From Bradyrhizobium elkanii WSM2783 (lineage in GTDB: Bacteria > Pseudomonadota > Alphaproteobacteria > Rhizobiales > Xanthobacteraceae): 64,000 nucleotides of DNA. A program made the position numbers and the translations under genes. The notes beneath the pieces are model-generated. The model searched no databases. It worked only from the letters and a program-made list of their open reading frames with translations, and had not been told where the DNA came from. Shown here piece by piece: positions 1 to 7,826 of this stretch. The stretch is taken from the NCBI RefSeq assembly GCF_000472865.1, contig NZ_AXAP01000008.1, positions 120,337 through 184,336 of the forward strand, read 5' to 3'. Position 1 is the first letter of the stretch, and the number at the start of each line of letters is the position of its first letter.

Positions 1-137
1 CCGTATCTCAAGCTCCGTTTGCGCCGACGCGAATAAATCTTGCCTGACCTGCTTCGAGCTCGACCTGCCAACGGGTCCTGACCGAAAGGGAAGGGAGATG
101 ATCCGCGGCGTCCAACTTGACGCGGCCAAATAAATCA

Positions 138-156
138 GTCTACTTATGCAAGTAAC
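138..156. promoter_or_regulatory. putative HxlR-regulator operator, copy 1
   Basis: The 19-base stretch matches the site at 8962-8980 at 17 of 19 positions (core TTATGCA followed by GTAAC). Both sites precede plus-strand catabolic units that flank the same HxlR-type regulator gene. The ATG at 146 lies inside this element, which argues against that codon being the crotonase start. Assignment to the HxlR protein is inference from position and repetition. Confidence 0.5.
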
Positions 157-208
157 GACGAGGAAAGATTCCGGAACTCGACCGGCTGGGCGCGAGAGAG
201 AGGTTGCG

Positions 209-982
209 TTGGAGGAGATTGTCATCGAGCGGCGCGACGGCATCGTCCACGTTATCCTGAACCGGCCCTCGGTGAAGAACGCGGTGACGCTTGCGATGTG
301 GCTCGAATTGGCCCGGATCTTTTCCGGCTTAGCTGACGATCGCCAGGTCCGCGGCGTCGTGCTGAAGGGCGCAGACAAGGACTTTTCGGTCGGCGCGGAC
401 ATCTCCGAGTTCGAAAAGATCAGGGAGGACCGCCATCAGGCCGCGGCCTATGAGGCCGCAGTCGACGGTTGTTCGGGCGCGATCGCGGCATTGGATAAAC
501 CGGTCGTGGCCGCAATCTCCGGCTATTGTCTGGGAGGCGGCTGCCATCTGGCGCTGGCGTGCGATTTCCGATTCGCCGACCGTACCGCAACGATCGGCAT
601 TCCGTCGGCGAAGCTCTCGATCGTCTACGGCGTGCACAGCGTGCAGCGCCTGCTGGCGCTGACGGGTGTGTCGAACGCTAAGCGGATCCTCTACTCGGCA
701 GACCGCTATCCGGCCGAACAGGCGGTTTCGATGGGACTGATCGATGAACTGCACGACGATGCCGCCGCCGCGGTCGAGAAATTCTTGACGAAGCTCGCGG
801 CCAACGCGCCACTGTCGATCTCGGGCGCCAAATACATGCTGAACGGCCTTTCGATGGGCCCGGGAGCGCTTGATCCGGCCGTGGCGCAGCGGCTCATCGA
901 CGAAGCCTCCGACAGCGAGGACTTTAAGGAAGGCCGAAGAGCCTTCGCCGAAAAAAGGCCTCCGCGGTTTCGCGGCGAATAA
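209..982 (+). CDS. enoyl-CoA hydratase/isomerase (crotonase) family protein
   Basis: This is a crotonase-fold enzyme of 257 residues, the usual family length. It has the N-terminal motif IVIERRDGIVHVILNRP, the oxyanion-hole stretch near KGADKDFSVGADI, and the GYCLGGG segment near residue 110. I chose the TTG at 209 because a purine-rich ribosome site (GAGAGAGG) stands just ahead of it and because the upstream ATG at 146 falls inside an operator-like repeat. The two glutamates that add water in true enoyl-CoA hydratases appear to be replaced: the GGGCE position reads GGGCH (His113) and the PE position reads PS (Ser133). The reaction may therefore be an isomerisation, decarboxylation or hydrolysis of a CoA thioester and not hydration. 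It is the first gene of an operon with a molybdenum hydroxylase and a CoA ligase. The family is certain; the substrate is unknown. Confidence 0.85.
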   Translation: MEEIVIERRDGIVHVILNRPSVKNAVTLAMWLELARIFSGLADDRQVRGVVLKGADKDFSVGADISEFEKIREDRHQAAAYEAAVDGCSGAIAALDKPVVAAISGYCLGGGCHLALACDFRFADRTATIGIPSAKLSIVYGVHSVQRLLALTGVSNAKRILYSADRYPAEQAVSMGLIDELHDDAAAAVEKFLTKLAANAPLSISGAKYMLNGLSMGPGALDPAVAQRLIDEASDSEDFKEGRRAFAEKRPPRFRGE

Positions 983-1019
983 GGCCGAACAGGGAAGGAG
1001 CGAGCTTTGGAGAGGGCCG

Positions 1020-1889
1020 ATGAAGCCTGCCAAGTTTGACTACGTTTTGCCGGCGACACTGGATGCCGCCATCGAAGCGCTGGTCGCGTCGAACGGCGAA
1101 GGCAAGGTGCTGGCGGGCGGTCAGAGCCTGCTGCCGCTCCTCAACTTCCGGATGGCCAGGCCCGCAGTGCTGGTCGACCTAAACGGAATCAAGGGGCTAT
1201 CGTACATCGAGGAACGAGGCGACCGCATCGCAATCGGCGCGCTGACGCGTCATCGCGATCTCGAGCATTCGCCGCTCGTCGCGTCGAGGTTGCCGGTGAT
1301 GTCGGCGGCGATGCGCCACGTGGCGCATCTGGCTATCCGCAACCGTGGGACCATCGGCGGCAGCTTGTCCCATGCCGATCCCGCGGCCGAGCTTCCGATG
1401 CTGTCGGCATTCTACGACGCCAGGATTTCAGTTCAGGGACCGGCGGGACGCCGAACCATCGCCGCCGAGGAGTTCTTCGTCGACGCCCTGACGAACTGTC
1501 TGGAGCCGTCAGAGATCGTGGTGGAGATCGAATTTCCGGTGCTCGATCACGATGGCTGGGCGTTCGAAGAAGTCGCGCGCCGCTTCGGCGACTTCGCGCT
1601 CGCGAGCATCGCTGTTTCCGTGCGCCGAGCACAATCCGGGCTAAAGGACGCGCGTATCGCGGTGATGGGTGTGGCCGATACGCCGCTGCGCCTCAGGGAA
1701 GCTGAGCAAGAGCTCGTCGCGATGGAGCTCAATGACCGAACTCCGGACCGGTTCTCGGAGATTGTCGTCTCGAAGGTCTCGCCCAACGACGACCTCCACG
1801 CTTCGGCGGCGTATCGCAGGCATCTGCTGGCACAGTTGTCCAGGCGTGCGCTGAAGACGGCATTGGCGGCAACGGAGCGAGCGCCATGA
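1020..1889 (+). CDS. molybdenum hydroxylase FAD-binding subunit (CoxM type)
   Basis: This 289-residue protein is the flavin subunit of a CO-dehydrogenase/xanthine-dehydrogenase-type hydroxylase. It shows the FAD-binding segments AGGQSLLPLLNFRMARP near residue 35 and RNRGTIGGSLSHADPAAE near residue 105. It passes electrons from the 2Fe-2S subunit to the terminal acceptor. I chose the ATG at 1020, where homology begins, and not the longer reading frame that overlaps the crotonase. Its last codons overlap the next gene by four bases (ATGA), so the genes are probably translationally coupled. The next gene supplies the iron-sulfur subunit, and the molybdopterin subunit follows one gene later. Confidence 0.93.
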   Translation: MKPAKFDYVLPATLDAAIEALVASNGEGKVLAGGQSLLPLLNFRMARPAVLVDLNGIKGLSYIEERGDRIAIGALTRHRDLEHSPLVASRLPVMSAAMRHVAHLAIRNRGTIGGSLSHADPAAELPMLSAFYDARISVQGPAGRRTIAAEEFFVDALTNCLEPSEIVVEIEFPVLDHDGWAFEEVARRFGDFALASIAVSVRRAQSGLKDARIAVMGVADTPLRLREAEQELVAMELNDRTPDRFSEIVVSKVSPNDDLHASAAYRRHLLAQLSRRALKTALAATERAP

Positions 1890-2365
1890 CCGACATATCC
1901 GTCACTGTAAACGGAAAAAGGTACGACGTTTCGGACGTCGAACCGCGTCTACTCCTTTCCGATCTCCTGCGCGACACGCTCGGGTTCACCGGCACGCACG
2001 TTGGATGCGAACACGGCGTCTGCGGTGCCTGCACTGTGCTTGTAAACGGCGACAGCGCGCGGTCCTGCTTGATGCTGGCCGTCCAAGCGAACGGCGCCGA
2101 GATTGTCACCGTCGAAGGTCTCGGATCCCCCGAGCAACTCAACGTCCTTCAGTCCCAGTTTCGCGAGCATCACGGGCTTCAGTGCGGCTTCTGCACGCCC
2201 GGCATGCTGATGACCGGCGAAGACATGCTCCGCAAGTATCCTCTCGCGACCGACGAGGACATCCGGGAAGGGCTCTCCGGAAATCTCTGCCGCTGCACCG
2301 GCTACCAGAACATCGTCGCCGCGATCCGCAGCGCTGCTGCGCTGCGTTCGGAGAAAAAACCATGA
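1886..2365 (+). CDS. molybdenum hydroxylase 2Fe-2S subunit (CoxS type)
   Basis: This small iron-sulfur subunit has 159 residues. It carries both expected cysteine sets: the plant-type ferredoxin set GCEHGVCGACTV in the N-terminal half, and the second cluster set CGFCTPGM plus CRCTGYQNI in the helical C-terminal half. It carries electrons from the molybdenum cofactor to FAD. It overlaps the FAD subunit by four bases at its start and the hydrolase gene by four bases at its end. Length and motifs are typical, and nothing is missing. Confidence 0.95.
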   Translation: MTDISVTVNGKRYDVSDVEPRLLLSDLLRDTLGFTGTHVGCEHGVCGACTVLVNGDSARSCLMLAVQANGAEIVTVEGLGSPEQLNVLQSQFREHHGLQCGFCTPGMLMTGEDMLRKYPLATDEDIREGLSGNLCRCTGYQNIVAAIRSAAALRSEKKP

Positions 2366-3123
2366 AACTGAACTTCCTCGCCGCCGGGCGTCTTCGCATG
2401 AAGAAGAGCATATACGTGCCTGGCGCCGACCGCAGCGAGACCATCGATCTTCCCGTCAGCAGCGCACTGATCCGGCACAAGCAGGGCAACGTACTCTTCG
2501 ATACTGGCTGCCATCCGACCGTGGTCGACAAAGCAGAAGACCGCTGGGGACCGCTTGCCAAGGTTATGAAGCCGCTGATGAGCGCGGACGAGACCTTGCT
2601 GCCGAGTCTCGCATGCATCGGGCTCGGGCCCGACGACATCGATATCGTCGTGAACTCGCATTTCCACCCGGACCATTGCGGCTGCAACCAGTTCTTTCGC
2701 AAGGCGACGATCCTTGCTCACGCCAGGGAGATCGAAGCCGCGAAGGCGCCGGGCGCCGAAGCTGCGGGCTATCTCAAGGCCGATTGGGACTATGGGCAAC
2801 CGATCGAGGCGGTTAGCGGGGAGAAGGATCTGTTTGGCGATTCCAGCGTGGTGCTGGTACCGCTGCCGGGCCACACCCCGGGCACGCTTGGTGCGCTGGT
2901 TAGTCTCGATCGCGACGGGCAGTTTCTGCTCGCGTCGGACTCCGTCAGCCTGCGGCAAAATCTCGATACCGACGTCGCGCCCCGCAACACCTGGAACGTC
3001 GAGCAGCAAATGAAGACCTTCGACGAGATCCGCCGGATCGAGAAGGGCGGCGCCACCATCATTTGCGGGCACGACGACCGGCAATGGCAAAGCCTGCGCA
3101 AGGGAACCGCGGGCTATGAGTAG
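2362..3123 (+). CDS. metallo-beta-lactamase-fold hydrolase, lactonase-like
   Basis: This 253-residue metallohydrolase has the zinc motif HFHPDH (His100, His102, Asp104, His105), a further metal-ligand region LPGHTPG, and later ASDS and ICGHD segments. The layout resembles N-acyl-homoserine-lactone hydrolases and related lactonases. I chose the ATG at 2362, which overlaps the stop of the 2Fe-2S gene (ATGA). It overlaps the molybdopterin subunit gene by eight bases at its end, so it is part of the core operon even though it sits between hydroxylase subunits. Inference: it opens a lactone or hydrolyses a thioester or ester made by the pathway. Quorum quenching is possible but less likely in this setting. 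Confidence 0.85.
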   Translation: MKLNFLAAGRLRMKKSIYVPGADRSETIDLPVSSALIRHKQGNVLFDTGCHPTVVDKAEDRWGPLAKVMKPLMSADETLLPSLACIGLGPDDIDIVVNSHFHPDHCGCNQFFRKATILAHAREIEAAKAPGAEAAGYLKADWDYGQPIEAVSGEKDLFGDSSVVLVPLPGHTPGTLGALVSLDRDGQFLLASDSVSLRQNLDTDVAPRNTWNVEQQMKTFDEIRRIEKGGATIICGHDDRQWQSLRKGTAGYE

Positions 3124-5518
3124 CGATCGACGCGCCCAATCGTCGGACGTCCTGCGGCCGAAGAACGTCGGCGCGCCCATCAAGCGCACTGAAGATCCGC
3201 GTCTTCTGACGGGCAACGGGGAATACACGGCCGACCGGAAGCCGGACCGGCCGCTGCACCTCGCGTTCCTCCGTAGCGGGCAGCCGCACGCACGGATCGC
3301 GCGGATCAATGCCGAGGCGGCGCGATTGGCGCCGGGTGTGATGGCTGTGCTGACGGCGGAGGACATCGCGGACGACTTCAAGCCGGTGATCCCGTTCTCG
3401 CGGATTCCGAACTACTATGCGACGCCAATTATGCCTCTTGCCTCCAAGAAGGTCCGTTACGTAGGCGAACCCGTCGTCGCGGTCGTCGCCACTTCGCGGT
3501 ATCTCGCCGAGGATGCCCTGGAGCTGATCGAGGTCGGCTACGACCCCCTAGGCGCGATTGCGCGCGCCGAGATGGCCGTCGCCGACGATGCGCCGCTACT
3601 GCACGAAGAGGCGGGTAGCAACATCCTGATCGCGCGCGAATTCAAGAAGGGCGATGTCGCCGCGGATCTGAAGGCCGCGGCCGTCAGGGTGAGCGGACGT
3701 TTCGAAATGACCCGCAAGGCGCCGCTCGCGATGGAACCGCGTAGCTACACTGCGGAGTACGAAAGCCGGCGCGACGCCGTCACGCTTTATACGTCGTCGA
3801 ATATTCCGGGCATCGTCCGCGACGCGATTTCGGAATCGCTCAGTCTTCCTGGGCACCGCCTGCGTGTGGTCGCGCCCGATGTCGGCGGGAGTTTCGGTTC
3901 GAAGGGCTCGCTCTATCCGGAGGAACTTTTCATCTGCATCGCGGCGCGCAAGCTGCGCCGCTCGATCAAATGGACGGCAGACCGTCTGGAGGACGTGAGC
4001 AGCAGCAGTCAGGCTTTTGCCGAGATCGTCGATGCGGAGATGGGTTTCGACGCGAACGGCGTCGCGACCTCCCTGCAGGCGGACGTACTCGGGGACGTCG
4101 GCGCCTTCTCGATCTACCCGTGGACCTGCGGCCTGGAGCCGGTGCAGGTCGTCAGCTTCCTTCCCGGCCCGTACAAGATCGGATCCTACCGCGGCGCCGT
4201 GCGCGGCGTTGCGACCTGCAAGCCACCGACCGGTCCTTATCGGGGCGTCGGTCGACCGATCTCGACCTTCGTCGCCGAGCGTCTGATGGATCTCGGGGCG
4301 AAGGCGCTCGGCATCGATCCTCTCGAGATCAGGCGCCGCAATCTCGTGCGGCCCGACGAGTTTCCCTACCGGATCGCCTCCGGAATCATTTGGGACAAGA
4401 CCGGCTTCATCGAATGCCTGAACGCCGCCGCCGAGACGGCCGGGTACGAGCAGCTTCGGAAAGAGCAGGCCGAGGCACGCAAGCAGGGCCGGCTGTTCGG
4501 CATTGGCATCGCCTCCTATGCGGAACTGACCGGTATCGGGTCGCGGATCGCTGTGGCGCCGGGCATGCCTATCAATACCGGCTCGGAAACGGCGAAGATC
4601 ACCATCGATTCGACGGGCGCCATCACCGCAGCCTTCGGTGTCGCATCCCACGGCCAGGGCCTCGAGACCACGCTGGCTCAGATCGTCGCTGACGACCTCG
4701 GCACCCGCTTCGAGGACGTCCGCGTCATCCAGGGAGACAGCGACGAGGTGCCGATGTCGACCGGGACCTACGCGAGCCGCAGCGCGGTGCTTGGCGGCGG
4801 CGCCGCCAAGCATGCCTCGAAAATCCTTCAGGAAAAGATCAAGCGGGTCGCCTCGCATCTTTTGGAGGCCAATGCGGACGACATCGAAGTCGCGGAGGGG
4901 AAGGCCATCGTCCTCGGCACCGACCGCGCAGTGTCGTTCAGGCAGATAGCCAAGGCCGTCTATTCCGACATGAAGACGTTGCCTGTCGAGGCCCGCGAAG
5001 AATTGACCGCGACCTACACCTACGACCCGATCAACGGCACCACCGCGGCGGCTACCCACATAGCCGCGGTGGAGATCGATCCGGCGACGTGCTTCGTGAA
5101 GATCCTCAAGTTCGTCGTTGCCGAGGACTGCGGACGGATCATCAATCCGATGATCGTCGACGGCCAGGTGCACGGCGGCGTCGCGCAAGGCATCGGCGCC
5201 GCACTGTTCGAGGAGCTGATCTATGACGACGACGGCCAGCTCCTGAGTGCGAGCCTCGTCGACTACGTGATCCCCTCCGCGCCTGAAGTGCCGCTCATGG
5301 ATGTCATCCATGTCGAAAGCGAATCCGCGGTGGCAGGCGGATTCCGCGGAATGGGCGAAGGCGGCACGATCGGCGCCCCGGCCGCTATCGCCAACGCGAT
5401 CGCGGACGCGCTGTCGCCACTCGATATCGACGTCTCCATTCTCCCGATGACCCCAGAGCGCATCTTCAAGCTCATGGAACAGGCCAAGCTCAATCAAGAG
5501 GAAAAAGCAGATGAGTGA
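3116..5518 (+). CDS. molybdenum hydroxylase large (molybdopterin) subunit, CoxL type
   Basis: This is the catalytic subunit of 800 residues, a normal length for the aldehyde oxidase/xanthine dehydrogenase family. The N-terminal domain begins near VGAPIKRTEDPRLLTGNGEYT. The substrate-pocket segment GPYRGVGRP occupies the place of the CODH AYRCSFR loop, so this is not a CO dehydrogenase of form I. The C-terminal motif FRGMGEGGTIGAPA contains the catalytic glutamate (Glu748). The enzyme would hydroxylate a carbon next to nitrogen, or an aldehyde or acyl-CoA carbon, using water. The nearby CoA ligase suggests a CoA-activated substrate, but this is inference. It overlaps both neighbours by eight bases. 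Confidence 0.93.
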   Translation: MSSDRRAQSSDVLRPKNVGAPIKRTEDPRLLTGNGEYTADRKPDRPLHLAFLRSGQPHARIARINAEAARLAPGVMAVLTAEDIADDFKPVIPFSRIPNYYATPIMPLASKKVRYVGEPVVAVVATSRYLAEDALELIEVGYDPLGAIARAEMAVADDAPLLHEEAGSNILIAREFKKGDVAADLKAAAVRVSGRFEMTRKAPLAMEPRSYTAEYESRRDAVTLYTSSNIPGIVRDAISESLSLPGHRLRVVAPDVGGSFGSKGSLYPEELFICIAARKLRRSIKWTADRLEDVSSSSQAFAEIVDAEMGFDANGVATSLQADVLGDVGAFSIYPWTCGLEPVQVVSFLPGPYKIGSYRGAVRGVATCKPPTGPYRGVGRPISTFVAERLMDLGAKALGIDPLEIRRRNLVRPDEFPYRIASGIIWDKTGFIECLNAAAETAGYEQLRKEQAEARKQGRLFGIGIASYAELTGIGSRIAVAPGMPINTGSETAKITIDSTGAITAAFGVASHGQGLETTLAQIVADDLGTRFEDVRVIQGDSDEVPMSTGTYASRSAVLGGGAAKHASKILQEKIKRVASHLLEANADDIEVAEGKAIVLGTDRAVSFRQIAKAVYSDMKTLPVEAREELTATYTYDPINGTTAAATHIAAVEIDPATCFVKILKFVVAEDCGRIINPMIVDGQVHGGVAQGIGAALFEELIYDDDGQLLSASLVDYVIPSAPEVPLMDVIHVESESAVAGGFRGMGEGGTIGAPAAIANAIADALSPLDIDVSILPMTPERIFKLMEQAKLNQEEKADE

Positions 5519-6260
5519 TCTCAAAGGACGTGTCGCCCTCGTGACGGGAGGTGGTCGGGACGTGGGCGCCGCGATATCGAAGATGCTGGCCGAAAGCGGA
5601 GCATCCGTCGCCGTCAACTACCACAGCTCGAAGGCCGAAGCGGAAGGCGTCGTCGCCGAGATCGAAAGGGCTGGCGGCAAGGCGAAGGCCTATCAGGCCG
5701 ACATCGCCAATGCTGACGTCGTCAAGAAGATGGTTGCGGACATCAAGAGCGATTTCGGCGGCCTGGATATCCTCGTCAATAACGCAGGATTGGTGTTCCG
5801 CAAGCGCTTCAGCGAGAGCACGCCTGAAGATTGGAAAAAGCAGATCGACACCTGCCTCTACGGCGCGTTGAACTGCTCCCACAGCGCTGGACCGCTGCTC
5901 GAAGCGTCAGGCCGCGGACGCATCATCTCGATCATGGGCGACTCCTCCCGGGTCGGCGAGTCCGGTCTCGCGCTTGCGGCAGCGGCGCGAGCCGGCACGA
6001 TCGCGCTGATGAAGTCGCTTGCCCGCGAATGGGGACGTTCGGGCGTAACCGCGAATTCGATCTCGCTCGGTCTCATCGAAACTGCCCACGAGAAGACGTG
6101 GGTGGACGCCAATCGCGACAAGCTGGTCAAGGCCTACGCTATCCGGCGGCTCGGACTGCCGTCCGACGTGGCACCTCTCGTCACCTTGCTCGCGTCCGAT
6201 GCCGGAAGCTGGATCACGGGCCAGGTCATCAGCGTCAACGGCGGATACTCGATGGTCTAG
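5511..6260 (+). CDS. SDR-family protein lacking the catalytic Tyr-Lys pair
   Basis: This 249-residue Rossmann-fold protein follows the short-chain dehydrogenase pattern. It has the cofactor motif TGGGRDVG near the N-terminus, the NNAG motif mid-sequence and the C-terminal SWITGQVISVNGG. The expected YxxxK catalytic motif is absent: the aligned positions read Ala156 and Arg160 within a run of alanines. It may still bind NAD(P) or act on a substrate by another mechanism, or it may be a structural partner. It overlaps the molybdopterin subunit gene by eight bases and is followed by the CoA ligase. The family is certain; oxidoreductase activity is doubtful. Confidence 0.85.
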   Translation: MSDLKGRVALVTGGGRDVGAAISKMLAESGASVAVNYHSSKAEAEGVVAEIERAGGKAKAYQADIANADVVKKMVADIKSDFGGLDILVNNAGLVFRKRFSESTPEDWKKQIDTCLYGALNCSHSAGPLLEASGRGRIISIMGDSSRVGESGLALAAAARAGTIALMKSLAREWGRSGVTANSISLGLIETAHEKTWVDANRDKLVKAYAIRRLGLPSDVAPLVTLLASDAGSWITGQVISVNGGYSMV

Positions 6261-6272
6261 GAGGAGGCGACG

Positions 6273-7814
6273 ATGCTGCACGTTGATCTGATCGCGCCGA
6301 TCGCGACACTCCTCGATCGTCACGCGAAGAAACGGCCGGACCAGATCGCGTACTGGGACACGACCCGGTCCGTCACCTACGCGCAGCTCGCTGAGCGCAC
6401 AGCGTCGATCGCCGCGAATCTGACGAAGGCGGGTCTCGGGGAGGGCGACAAGCTTGCGATCTATCTGCCGAACGGCGTGGACTGGATCGAGATCTGTCTC
6501 GCCGCGCTGCGGGCCGGCGCCGTCGTTGTGCCGATCAGTATCGACGCGGCGGAAGGCGAAATCAGCTATCGCCTGACGGATGCGGGCTGCACTCTCATCG
6601 CCACGACGGCCGCGAGAAAAGACCTGGTCGGAAAGATCTGCAGCGATGCCGGCATTGCGGCGGCGACGATTTTCGTCGGTGCGGACGCTGAACAGGCCGG
6701 GACGTCGACGGCGGAGCTCGCGAACAGCCGCGCGGCAGCGCCGCTCGACCCGAACGACATCGATCGGTCTTCGTTCATCATCTACACCTCGGGTACCACG
6801 GGAAGGGCGAAGGGGGTGCTGCTGTCGCTGCGCGGTATGCTGTGGATCGCCGCCGCCTGCTGGGCGCCGATCGGAGGCTTGACGGAGAAGGACGTCGTTC
6901 TCTCGCCTTTGCCTCTGTTCCATTCCTACGGTCTCAACCTGTCAGTGCTCAGCGTGCTTGCGGTAGGCGCGAGCGAACACATCATGGAGCGGTTCTCTCC
7001 TCAGCAGGCGCTCGATCTGTTGCAGACCGGCAAGTATTCGATCATGCCGGGCGTCCCGACGATGTTCCACTACCTCCTGCATCGAGCTCAGGAATCAGGC
7101 ATCGAGCATCTCGGATCTGTGCGCCTGTGCATCTCGGCGGGCGCGATCATGCCCGCGAGCCTCAACAAGACCTTCGAGGAGCGCTTCAGGACGCGCCTCC
7201 TTGACGGATACGGCATTACGGAGACTTCCACGATGGTCACGATGAACTGGCTGCACGGCGCGCGGCCGATGGGCTCGTGCGGATTGCCGGTACCGGGGCT
7301 TGCCGTGCGTATCGTCGATCCGTCGTCGTTGGAGGATGTGCCGATCGGCGCGGAGGGCGAACTGATCGTCCGTGGTCCCAACTTGATGCAGGGCTATCAC
7401 AACAAGCCGGAGGAGACGGCATCGGCACTGCGCAAGGGCTGGTATCACACGGGCGATCTCGCGAAGTCGGATCCTGCGGGATATCTGACGATCACCGGCC
7501 GTATCAAGGAACTGATCATCCGCGGCGGTCAGAACATCGCCCCCGCCGAGATCGAGGAGGTTGTCGTCAGGTATCCGCAAGTCAAGGACTGCGCGGTGGT
7601 CGGCGTGAAGCACGCGACGTTAGGCGAGGTGCCTTGCCTCTTCGTCGTCGCCAAGCAGAATGAACTGGATGTTTCTTCGCTGATGGAGCACTGCAGAGCA
7701 CATCTGTCGTCCTACAAGATCCCCGAGGCGATACATCTGGTCGGCGAGATTCCCCGCACGGGCTCGGGCAAGATCATGCGCTTCAAACTGGTCGAAGCGT
7801 TGAGCCAGGTGTGA
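6273..7814 (+). CDS. acyl-CoA synthetase (AMP-forming ligase)
   Basis: This 513-residue class I adenylate-forming enzyme activates a carboxylic acid to its CoA thioester by way of an acyl-adenylate. It has the P-loop YTSGTTGRAKGV near residue 171, the DGYGITET motif, YHTGDLAKSD, the hinge GRIKELIIRGGQNI and the C-terminal lysine motif PRTGSGKIMRF. All core residues look intact. An AGGAGG ribosome site precedes the ATG at 6273. It ends the operon and gives the pathway its CoA entry step, consistent with the crotonase at the start of the operon and the dehydratase-type enzyme across the regulator. The substrate cannot be assigned. Confidence 0.92.
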   Translation: MLHVDLIAPIATLLDRHAKKRPDQIAYWDTTRSVTYAQLAERTASIAANLTKAGLGEGDKLAIYLPNGVDWIEICLAALRAGAVVVPISIDAAEGEISYRLTDAGCTLIATTAARKDLVGKICSDAGIAAATIFVGADAEQAGTSTAELANSRAAAPLDPNDIDRSSFIIYTSGTTGRAKGVLLSLRGMLWIAAACWAPIGGLTEKDVVLSPLPLFHSYGLNLSVLSVLAVGASEHIMERFSPQQALDLLQTGKYSIMPGVPTMFHYLLHRAQESGIEHLGSVRLCISAGAIMPASLNKTFEERFRTRLLDGYGITETSTMVTMNWLHGARPMGSCGLPVPGLAVRIVDPSSLEDVPIGAEGELIVRGPNLMQGYHNKPEETASALRKGWYHTGDLAKSDPAGYLTITGRIKELIIRGGQNIAPAEIEEVVVRYPQVKDCAVVGVKHATLGEVPCLFVVAKQNELDVSSLMEHCRAHLSSYKIPEAIHLVGEIPRTGSGKIMRFKLVEALSQV

Positions 7815-7826
7815 GGGAAACCACCG

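Noticed and set aside
146..208. ATG at 146 as the crotonase start
   Set aside because: It lies within the operator-like repeat, has no ribosome site, and adds 21 residues not typical of the family. The TTG at 209 has a good ribosome site.
3596..5617. 673-codon open frame on the minus strand
   Set aside because: It is antisense to the molybdopterin subunit and has no recognisable domain. Long antisense frames are common in GC-rich DNA.
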